64,000 nt of DNA from Macrolepiota albuminosa. Its lineage: Eukaryota; Basidiomycota; Agaricomycetes; Agaricales; Agaricaceae. Each line of letters starts with the position of its first letter. Position 1 is the stretch's first letter. Shown here in pieces: positions 55,417-64,000 of the stretch. The stretch spans positions 991,826-1,055,825 of the forward strand of contig JAMWFC010000116.1 of NCBI GenBank assembly GCA_027475525.1, read 5' to 3'. Under the pieces are notes generated by a model. That model was not told the origin of the DNA. It ran no database searches and saw only the letters and a list, made by a program, of their open reading frames with translations. Both the position numbers and the translations under genes were made by a program.

Positions 55417-55848
55417 TGTCTAACCTACACACACTCTGCCGCACTTTCTGTTGAGATCTGTGGACAATGGACACCGTAAGCGCACGATCAAAGGGAGGCG
55501 CAACCACCCTTTCACTCATATCACACTTATCACACTCATCACGTCTACGCAGACAAAGCAGAGTCAGAGTATATATACTGCGGTACCTAATGGACGACGC
55601 CCTCAGTTGTTATAACACAAGCTGAGGGTGAGTAGACATTACTTACAGACTTACGCGACACGGACTAATTGTACCATAGATTAAGATACTTACTAGTATC
55701 TGTGTTATCTAGGTTCCACCGGTTCAGATTCCAACACTTTCGTCCTCAGGTATGTAATATTCATTGTCTAGCTACTGGCTACTACAATAAACTCTCGTCC
55801 TCAGCTACCTGTCGTTACCGCATTGCGAATACTGACAAGGGCCTGACA
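55417..55848 (+). repeat. Possible solo LTR, copia-like
   Basis: TGTCTAACC..GGCCTGACA boundaries enclose a TATA-like tatatatactgcgg (about 55570), the short palindrome cctcagttg..aagctgagg, and a 3' part reading actctcgtcctcagctacc. The layout resembles Agaricomycete Ty1/copia LTRs, but no matching target duplication was found. Confidence 0.35.
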
Positions 55849-55903
55849 TGTACCTGCTATGGTATGTGATATGATAGGTGGAACATGGAACTCTCTTGTC
55901 GCC

Positions 55904-56962
55904 CTATAAAGTAAGCTTATTTGAAGCCGGCAGAGCCTTCGCCGCCTGCTTCCAGAGACTTTTTCCTTCAGAGTCAATGCGCCAGATTTCCATTTCTGTG
56001 CAGTCTCTACGCATGTAAAGCAGTACCAGCGTCTGGTCACACAAGAGTGGTGCCCTTTCCTCAGTACCGCATCGCCTCGTCAATACCACCTGCTGTAGAG
56101 AAGGAAAAATCGACTTATCATCGAGTGCTGATGGTCTTTTGACCTCTGAACCGATCGTGTCTGAATCAGGAAAGGATGTTTCCCAATACGAGAGATACAA
56201 AAGGCGGTCAAAAGACAATGTCTTTGGCAAATTCTGTTCTCCAGTGAAGCGCAAGTGTGTCAATTGCCGAAGGAATTGAAGCCCACTCGGCGTTTCCAAG
56301 GCACTGACCCATTGCGGATGCGACGGAAGGAGCGTTAAATCTCTGCACATCGTATGTTTAAATTTCGGAGAATGCATTGTCAGGAAGAGTGCGCGTGCAT
56401 CACAGGCGAGTACACGGATATTTACACATGCGCGCAGAATCCGATATGTGTGCGTGAAATCTTCCTTTCGGTGCGGAGATAACCAGAGACGATGAACTAA
56501 ATTTCCCCTGTCAAACCCAAAACGCGAACTTCTGTTTCTGTGCACAAGACTCGCGAACGATGTGAGCTGTTTCGTAGAGCTTAGGGTGATCGGCATGATC
56601 GGCAGACATGCATGCAGGGTCGAGTTATAGATGTGTCGTGATACAAGAACAAGAGCTCGATATGTCTCTGGCCAGTCCGCACTGTACGACAGAATAAGAA
56701 GCTGAAGTTCTGGTGGAAGACGCTTCAATCGAAAAGACCAGTTCTCGCGGATAGCCCTTCGACGTTGTTCGAACTGTTTTTCAGCAAGTATCCTGGCCTT
56801 TTGTTTCCGTGATATCGCGAGATAGTTGGGATGAGCCGGAGATGACACTGTGGGGCGGGCATCTCCAACTATGGAGATGCTGTAGATGAAGACGAGTGAC
56901 ATCGATATAATGGAAAGCGCAGTCCATCCAAGTTCCAACAGGATATCTGAATCTCCTGGCAT
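55904..56962 (-). CDS. F-box-like protein with N-terminal membrane segment
   Basis: Intronless 352-aa frame. Residues 8-32 (LELGWTALSIISMSLVFIYS) form one hydrophobic helix, a probable signal anchor. A basic helix follows (RKQKARILAEKQFEQRRRAIREN). A divergent F-box occupies about 80-120 (LKRLPPELQLLILSYSA, TYRALVLVSRHIYNSTLHACL), then HRLWLSPHRKEDFTHTYRIL and CVNIRVLACDARALFLTM, a block I recognise from Agaricomycete F-box-like families. Leu-rich segments continue to the end. The combination of a membrane segment with an F-box-like domain is unusual. Lies between the foldback/LTR cluster and the AA9 gene. Confidence 0.8.
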   Translation of the reverse strand: MPGDSDILLELGWTALSIISMSLVFIYSISIVGDARPTVSSPAHPNYLAISRKQKARILAEKQFEQRRRAIRENWSFRLKRLPPELQLLILSYSADWPETYRALVLVSRHIYNSTLHACLPIMPITLSSTKQLTSFASLVHRNRSSRFGFDRGNLVHRLWLSPHRKEDFTHTYRILRACVNIRVLACDARALFLTMHSPKFKHTMCRDLTLLPSHPQWVSALETPSGLQFLRQLTHLRFTGEQNLPKTLSFDRLLYLSYWETSFPDSDTIGSEVKRPSALDDKSIFPSLQQVVLTRRCGTEERAPLLCDQTLVLLYMRRDCTEMEIWRIDSEGKSLWKQAAKALPASNKLTL

Positions 56963-57514
56963 AGTCTGGTCGGGTATGCTTCATTATTACACGAATAGTG
57001 GATTGCCGCACGACACTTACGAAGAGAAACGAACTGGTTGAAGTGGCCTATCAGACTCAACCACTGCGAGACATGGTGCTGGCAAGGTTAGTCTATTGAA
57101 CATGTGTGAGGCATGAGGCGGTGCAACAAGCTTATTTGCATTGGAATCATAGGGAGGTCGTTGCGTGTTACTTAGCCTCGCCTTGATGGAACGATAGGCT
57201 GAAATGATTGTGGTTGGCAACGAGATCAATCTCATCATTTGCTTCGCATCAAGAGGTAAACTATTTTTATCCCCAAGGTCACTCCTGAGGCCTGAGGCTG
57301 AAGTCGCATACAAATATAGGAAAACAGACACAGGAGCATATTAGATGTCTTCTCTGGTAATGAAGAACTCATTTTGATCCCTTACTTCGTTGGAATGTCA
57401 TATCAGAAGTAAATCGCTGCGTTATTGAAGTAGCTCCGAATAAAATCAACTTTGAACCTGTTCAAAGCTAATTGTATATTATAGTACACTACGAGTATTG
57501 AATAAGTTAAGACC
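56963..57514. other. Intergenic region
   Basis: Upstream of the membrane F-box-like gene and downstream of the AA9 gene. No gene is seen. Confidence 0.45.
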
Positions 57515-58394
57515 TCATCCACGCCAGACAACCGGGCCAGGGACGGTGTAGTTCTTAAGGGGAGGATATTGGTAGATGCTGGCAGTGACCCCGGGGTCTA
57601 ATCGTCATCAGTTAATACGCCACGAATTAAACAAGAAGAGCCGCTTACCATTCGGACTGATGTGGCCGGGAATGGAAACTTTGTCTGGATTTCCATTGCC
57701 TCCATTGACAATGTTGATTTGCGCACAACCAACATAGTACTCGGGGGGAGGATTGTGAAGGCCAATCTGTTCAGCACGAACAAGATACTGGGAGAGCGGG
57801 TGAGCACGACGCTGATTATTCAATGTGAGAGAGATTCATTACGAACCTGTCCTGAAGTGGTATTTGCAGGAATAGTAGTAGTGAGTTCGGTAAGGCCGAT
57901 GTCGGTAAAGTTAACGGGGTTGAAGGTTGCATTCCATTCGGCGATCTAAAGTAGATGATCAGTTAAGCTCTTCATAAGAGGGGCAGAGAACTACATGCCT
58001 TGAACCAGCGAGCGCCACTTCCGTCCCAGTCGGCAACATTGCCGGGAGCCTCACCGAGGTAGATTGCGGCAGGGCCCTGGTGGAAGATCGCAGCGGAAAG
58101 CTTGAAGCCAATCTTATCGTTGGCAGAAACAGTGACCGTCTCGGTCGCATGATGGGGGTCCACGTTGCATCTCATGTCAGGAGAGGTGACGGACTTGACC
58201 GGCGAGTTGTTCTGCGCCTGGCGGACTGCGGCGGTTGATGTCTTGTCACCATAAACGAGAGTGTTGAAAATATCTTGTGAGGAAAACGTGGGCATTAATA
58301 CCATGGTTGGCGCAGAGAGAAAGTCAAACTCACAATGAGCAGAAGCAGACTGAGCAATGGCAACCAGGCCGAGGAGGGAGAATGCGAACTTCAT
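57515..58394 (-). CDS. AA9 lytic polysaccharide monooxygenase (formerly GH61)
   Basis: Five exons: 58394-58334, 58273-57999, 57945-57847, 57787-57649 and 57597-57515, giving 218 aa. Intron 2 has a GC donor (aag|gcatgt). A 19-residue signal peptide (MKFAFSLLGLVAIAQSASA) is followed directly by His, the N-terminal ligand of the copper histidine brace, encoded at the exon 1/2 junction as HYIFNTLV. Further marks: QNNSPV, DMRCN, FHQGPAAIYLG (second brace His), DGSGARWFKIAEW, and the C-terminal YLVRAEQIGLH with EYYVGCAQINI (axial Tyr region). It is a catalytic domain only, without a CBM1. The enzyme is secreted and cleaves cellulose or related glucans using O2 or H2O2. Intact. Confidence 0.95.
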
Positions 58395-59435
58395 TACGAG
58401 TGGAATAGGGTAAGAGAGAGTGATTCAAAGAAATAAATGAGCGAGTAGATTATGGGAGAATGCGAAACATGACATCGCGCCTTTATACCTCAAATCTGTT
58501 GCAGAAAAAAAAATCGCCACCACTTCCGGTCATGAAAGAGGCGCACCCGACTCGGTGGGCTGTTTTTCGATCACTGTCGATCGATCAACGACATTGCCCA
58601 AAAAATGTTGGAATACAATAAAGACTCAAAGGCCGGGTAAGACCGGCAAGCGTACTGGTACGAGATGCATGACTCGCATCTACTAAGACCAAGAGAACCG
58701 GAGACAAGGCTGCCATTTTTTGAGAGTCTCAAAACGTTTCTAGCGTATCTGGTGCAAGTGGTAACGTCCATGCCGCTGAGAAAGCATCCGCGGCAGACTG
58801 CAGATTGCGAGTTACAGAAGGAGAGTTAGGAGGCTTTGAGATTGATTTCAAGTCTTTTCAACACTGATCATGAGAAGTATCTCGGGATAAAATTACTCGT
58901 GATCTTTCTATTCGGAGATTGACAGGACTCGGTAGAAAGAACAGAATCAGCCGAGCGTCCAACAGCCTAGACGAGCACCCCTCAAACTATGAAAAAAAAA
59001 GAGAGATAAAAAAAAGAGATAAAAAAATTTGTCAGTATAACTCGGTTTTTTTTTTAAAAAAAAGAAGAAAAAAAAATGAGTTGATTACCTAATCCGAGAT
59101 CATGTTTGTTCCATACCCCAGCAGCGGCCCATGAGTATACAAAACCGCAGTTAGCCAGTTCATGAGGTACAGAAAGGTGCTCGGCATCTGCTGCTCCGAT
59201 CCTGTCCTTTCCCGAAACTCTAGCTTCTCAGTGAGACCACGTCCGTTCAACGCCACAAGCATCACATCGACCACATCCGTTTTTACGTGGATCTTTTCCG
59301 CTGATTTTTGAACTCCACCCGTGCGAATCGCGAATGCTTAAGAGTCGTACTCAACAAATTTGAACAAAACACGTGTGAGGTAGATAAGCGATTATGAAGG
59401 TGGATCACAGAGATTCCTAGCAGCAAGTAATAATC
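58395..59435. other. AA9 promoter region and GMC copy B 3' flank
   Basis: It contains A/T homopolymer runs (58985-59075) and, at about 59110-59330, the sequence duplicated from downstream of GMC copy A. A short open frame there (59089-59274, minus strand) is probably part of that flank, not a gene. Confidence 0.45.
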
Positions 59436-62331
59436 TAGGCCTCAGAAACGTCCTTGATGCCTAAATCCTGGGCGATAATAACAGCCGCTTTCTCTCCAAT
59501 AGCCAAAGCAGTGTTGTATAAGTTTGCACTGACGTTGGATGGCATGATGCTACAATCTGGGAACCGCGCCAATCCGTGAGATAGATATACATACCATTTG
59601 TGAGAGGGAGGATGACGTTACCTGCAACTTTCAGATTCTGTACCCCATAGACGTTGAGCCTTGCATCAACGACCCCGCCCTTCTCTCGCGCTTTCATAGC
59701 ACATGTACCGATCTGTGAAACCATGAGGCCGGCTGCAGACTGAAAGAGAGGAAATAAACACACCGAGTGCCAGGTAGTAGACACTGGGGAACAACGTAAT
59801 CAGCAATGTGCTCGCTCTTTTGTCCAAAAATGGAGAAACGGATGACAACGAGACTTACCCGACTTTCGAATATACTCGTCAATCGCCCTATTATCCTCAT
59901 CCGAATACCTTATATCAGACGAAGATATTTCCACAGGTTGCACAGATTCACGAGTGGCAGCATGACTGCCTTCAGGGAAATTCGGATGTCCAGGCACAAA
60001 TTCACCACGGTAGGGCTGCATCCGCCGAGCGAATTCCCGGCCTTTCTTGTATCCCCATCTCAGGAGTCCGATGTCTGCCGGGCTAGCGAGAGGGGGTGAA
60101 GGGGCTCATCTGTCAACTCGAGGTCTGTGTGGGTCTGAACACTACTCACTTGTCGAGGAATCCCGCCTCTAGATCAAGTTTCCCGTATGGATTCAGGCCT
60201 GCGGATATATGCACGCGACCCGTGGAGAGCGGATAGGCCTGGTAAGAGCTTCAGTTTTTTTTTATGGATTCAGGCCTGCGGATATATGCACGCGACCCGT
60301 GGAGAGCGGATAGGCCTGGTAAGAGCTTCAGTTTTTTTTGTCGCCCATATGAGTATTTCGGACTGTTGTCAGAGACTCACGACAAAGAATGCCATTGAGA
60401 AACATTTGTACTCCGGAGGAAAAAGTTTATCTCCTACATAGCTGAGAAGTGGATCGCATCAGCACTTTTTGAGAATATAAAATAAATTAACGGGGCGTTG
60501 TGTCTCACACGGTGTACGGCACGAGGAGTATTACAGGCTTGTCTGGAGCTTCCTCGAAGTAGTCCTTCCACCGTTTCTCGAAAAGCGGTCCTATTTCTTT
60601 AAGGTCGTCATGATCAGGCCTCAACTTGATACCCGCGTCAAGCCCACTAAGGGACTCATCACGTCTTTTCTGCCCGCAATCTTTGTTTCAAATCGTACTT
60701 ACGTTTGTGCCATCAGCCCTTGGCCGTCTTCAGCCCAACGCTTCGCAAACGCTATGTAATTGATAGGAAATGAAAGATAGTAGTGGAGAAGAGAAGAGAC
60801 CTACATTCTACTTCGGCTTCACTTCCACGGAAAAGAGGGTCCATGGTGTCTGCATCCTTACTGGCAACGTATGGTACAAAAAGAGCGTTGTGGTCTTCAA
60901 TAAGATTATCAGCCAATTTTCCCTCGAACTCGAAGGAGGACCAGAGTCACCCATGTAGTGCTCTCCAACACCAGGAAGATCTACGATTTGTGAGATGTCG
61001 TTCCTTATGAGCACGTCTGATCCTCCAATGCCAGATCTTTTTTTTATTGAGATATTGAGATGACGAGAGGTGGTAAGAACATACCTTTCCAGGATAGCAG
61101 GCGAACCAAAGGCACCGGCCGAGACGACGACTAATTTCGAAGCATAGGATACAGTCGGTACTTGAACGTCCTGAGAGTGACGCCCGAGGTCACTAACGTG
61201 TTCGACCCCGACTGCACGAAGGTTCCTACATCGTTTTATAGCTCTGTACAGTTCAAAATTCAATGTGCACTGACTGAAAGATGACCCGAACAACGCGACG
61301 TCGCTCAAGGACAATGAGTTTCGTGTGCTTGGTTTGGTTGTAAATGTAATGATGAGGAACATCGGACCGCTTGCCGGTTACGCCATCGATGTACCTGTTT
61401 CGAGTCAATATTCTGATAGACTCACATTAGAGACATGCAAGTGTACCTCGGCCATCTCTATAATGATCAAATTATTCATTAATGAGGATGCGCTGTGAAG
61501 GAAAATTACGAACTCCATAAACATTGCATGAATAAAATCCCTGCAGATCTTCAGCAAACCCACGTTCCTTATCATATTCAGAGGCAACTTTCAGAAATTG
61601 CGACGCCACATTTGGTATTTTCGATAGATAAGAAATTTTAATCGGGCCTTGAGTCCCATGCACAGATAAATCGCCCTGTGGCTGATATGTCTCTGCCTAC
61701 AAAGCCTCAAATTAAGCCGTGTTCCCCGGTGTGCCAACCCTCGTGATCACACACCTTCCTCAAGAGTGGGATCAGATGCTCCGAGCCCCATCCTGGGTTC
61801 TCATGGACCGTTTCCCAGTCGTCATAATCCGAAGCGGCGGCACGCGTGTACACAGCGACTACAACAGGGCAAGTAAGTAGGTCATATGGTCCAAAAGGTA
61901 AGACATTCGTGCGCACAGTTTACACTGGACCCCCCGCCGACACAGCGCGCCGATTGGATTATTAACGAGCGGTCGGACAGTGCGGGACTAGGCTTGCTTT
62001 GGTGCATCGTGAAGAGATCGCTTCCTCGCATGAGGTTGCTGAAGTACCGCGCAGGCTGGACGTGCTCTGGTTTGTCCTGGGTGAGAGGCCCGGCCTCTAG
62101 GACCTTTCAGAAGGACGGGGAGTGAGTAGATGCCTCGACGTTGATGTGTGGAAATGACGGACGAGGATTCTCAGACTAGGATCCGCTTGGGCGAGTCTCC
62201 CTGCGGCGACGCATGCGCAGGCACCTCCTTGGTTGGGTGTTTGATCCCTTGTTACCACGTAGGAGCTCGAGGGGACACTTACCACCTGCAAAGATGATAT
62301 CAAACTGCTCGTACATGGGTCTGGAAGTCAT
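59436..62331 (-). CDS. GMC oxidoreductase, alcohol-oxidase-like, copy B (inverted)
   Basis: ATG at 62331, stop 59436-59438, the same multi-intron layout as copy A in opposite orientation and at high similarity. The FAD motif differs (FAGG|GACACVAAGRL). The motifs CVGGGSSVN, YTRAAASDYDDW, GAFGSPAILERSGIGG, TTWHS, IGTCAMKAREKGG and the C-terminus QDLGIKDVSEA are present. A 77-bp duplication at 60186-60339 interrupts the coding/intron boundary near YPLSTGRVHI; with one copy removed the structure matches copy A. The active-site blocks look intact, so I call it a gene and not a pseudogene. Together with copy A it flanks the AA9 gene. Confidence 0.75.
60186..60339. repeat. 77-bp tandem duplication #11 (in GMC copy B)
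   Basis: Bases 60186-60262 recur perfectly 77 bp downstream. This is the only member of the set in a host gene, and the gene has a close paralogue 6 kb away that would branch an assembly graph. Confidence 0.9.
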
Positions 62332-63193
62332 AAGTGGTTTTCTTGCAACTAAAGCCCTGTGCGTGTATATATAACATCCTCAGGTTCTCATCCGACCTCT
62401 ACGTAACCGAGTTGGGTCAGAAATGGAGAAGATAAATAACAGCGACAGCAGACATGGAAGTAGTTTGACTGATCAGTTGCTGTAAGGTTTGTGTTTGTGA
62501 CTAGCACATGATATCAAAATGCTCATCTGTGGGGTCTGGAAGGCGGTCCAGAACACCACCAAAGAACCAATTTGAACGCTCAACGGCGTTCCATTGCGTG
62601 TATATATATATAAGGTTGGGTTGGTCATCTGGTATAGCGTGTCAATTAAAATTGGCCAGCGTTTCTTCACGATGATGAAGTAGAATGTTACGGAATATTT
62701 AACTGACAAACTCGCCGCCAGTCGGGTACAGAGAGGACAAGATTCAGAGATACAAACAGCAAATGGCATAGTAGTTACCACGTTAAATCTGAGAGACGGT
62801 ACCATTTGACATGTGCGTGGACTAGAACTGGCGAGACATGCATATCTGTTAGTCCAGGATGCCAGTGGTACAAGAGAAAATTCCCCCGAGAAGACGGATA
62901 GCACATGAAGGACTGCCGTATGGAGAAGAGAGAGCATTAAGCTAAGCAGGGAAAAGTCAAAACCATGTCAGCTGTATGCGTTCATTAATCAGGGACGGCA
63001 GCCAGACTCGTCACTCGGCAAGAGAAAGTATCAAAGATCCCAGCATAAAGTTTGTAGTTTAATTTGAAGCCATTTCGTTATGTCGATGAAACCCTAACCC
63101 CTTGCACACTCGTAAAAACCCGGACAGGCGGAGTTCCCACGACATACAGCACGCACGGTCTCCTTGTGGTTGTTCTGCAAAAAACTAGTGGCA
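62332..63193. other. Intergenic region upstream of GMC copy B and ATP4
   Basis: A degenerate second copy of the GMC start region lies near 62505-62625 (ggggtctggaag and tgcgtgtatatatatata parallel 62315-62375). No gene is supported. Confidence 0.45.
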
Positions 63194-64000
63194 ATGGCGT
63201 CCAGAATCGCTCTCAGCTCTCTGCGCGTGGCCGGTGCGTTTCCCTGTCTTCTCTAGTAAATTCCGCTAACAATTCTCCAGCGCGCCCACGCGTCGTCCCC
63301 TCGTTCTCCTCTCTCGCCATGTCAGTTTTTCTCTTCATTTTTCTGTAATAAACACAGAACATCGAAAAACACCCGCACAGGCGCACAATGTCTACCTCTT
63401 CCTCGCCGCAGCCCCCCTCCGAGCGCGCGTCGGAGCTCATCGACAAGCTCCCGTCGTCCCCCGGCCTCCTCACCAAGACCGGCTCCGCCATCCTCGGCAC
63501 GGGTCTCGCCGCCACCGCCATCTCCCAGGAGCTCTACGTCGTCAACGAGGAGTCCATCATCCTCATCGCCTCCATCATCTTCTTCACGTATCTCGGAAAG
63601 GTGAGTACCCCGACCCTGCGTGTGCGGTGCGCAGCTGATGTATGGTCTGGTCTGCGCGATGTAGATTGTCCAGGAACCGTACAAGAACTGGGCAGATGGA
63701 CACATTTCGCGTATTAAGAAGGTGCTGGATGGTGCGCGTGCGGAACATACGCAGGCTGTGCAGGAGCGCATCGACTCGGTCGCGCAGATGAAGGACGTTG
63801 TATCACTCACCCAAGGCCTCTTTGCCGTTTCCAAGGTCCCGTCTTCTCACTTTTTCCCTTCAGCATAGTAGTTGTTGATTTTGCTTGGGCAACAGGAGAC
63901 CGCTAAACTCGAAGCGGAGACGTTCGTTCAGCAACAAAAAGTGGTTGTTGCGGCAGAGTTGAAGAGCGTGCTTGATAGCTGGGTCCGCTATGAGCAGCAG
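63194..64000 (+). CDS. ATP4: Mitochondrial F1Fo ATP synthase subunit b (3' truncated by window edge)
   Basis: Exons 63194-63233, 63281-63320, 63381-63600, 63665-63835 and 63896 onward are all in phase; 192 codons lie inside the window. The N-terminus MASRIALSSLRVA plus ARPRVVPSFSSLA is a basic, Ser/Ala-rich mitochondrial presequence. Then come SSPGLLTKTGSAILGTG, ISQELYVVNEESIILIASII (two membrane helices) and the stator stalk region EPYKNWADGHISRIKKVLD, VSLTQGLFAVSKETAKLEAE and LDSWVRYEQQ. Subunit b forms the peripheral stalk linking Fo to F1. The internal ATG at 63388 is not the real start. It is a conserved single-copy gene, helpful for placing the species. Confidence 0.93.

Noticed and set aside
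1..64000. tRNA, rRNA or riboswitch genes
   Set aside because: No cloverleaf with internal promoter boxes or rRNA-like segments was recognised by eye. A tRNAscan or Rfam search would settle it.

Overview
This window is nuclear DNA from a filamentous basidiomycete, almost certainly an Agaricomycete. Genes carry many 44-64 nt GT..AG introns and two GC..AG introns. There are three fungal-type F-box proteins, an AA9 lytic polysaccharide monooxygenase, paired GMC alcohol-oxidase-like genes, PEX3, an MPDU1/Lec35 homologue and mitochondrial ATP4. No tRNA, rRNA or prokaryotic operon was seen.

The left half (about 1-36 kb) is a transposon graveyard. At 3-3690 is the 3' end of a Ty3/gypsy chromovirus whose region between pol and LTR carries a spliced gene in antisense. 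It sits directly inside a second Ty3-like element whose remnant (3691-6081) is an accessory reading frame, polypurine tract and LTR. An AT-rich stretch follows with nested LTRs: a complete small LTR element (9576-12720, TSD ctcag) and two LTR-like insertions with 4-bp TSDs. At 13614-25389 (minus strand, TSD acagc) is a full-length Ty3/gypsy element with gag, protease, RT, RNase H, integrase and a further 984-codon accessory frame in the env position. That frame is homologous to the one at 3691-5801. A pogo-like transposase fragment, a small secreted-protein gene, a 61-bp minisatellite and a Helitron with a spliced 1,919-aa Rep-helicase (28931-34842) follow. The Helitron's leader is a tandem array of exon-intron units.

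The right half (36-64 kb) is mostly host genes: a decayed MPDU1 duplicate, an F-box gene, MPDU1, a BRCT-domain gene, an F-box/LRR-like gene, PEX3 and another F-box/LRR-like gene. Then comes an inverted pair of GMC oxidase genes (51.6-54.4 kb plus, 59.4-62.3 kb minus) bracketing a membrane-anchored F-box-like gene and an AA9 LPMO. ATP4 runs off the right edge.

Eleven tandem duplications in the window have a period of exactly 77 bp, and ten of them are perfect copies. They sit in repeated sequence and break several reading frames. The likeliest cause is unmerged k=77 contig overlaps in a short-read assembly. Removing one copy restores gag, pol and both accessory frames, so the frameshifts should not be read as biology until checked.
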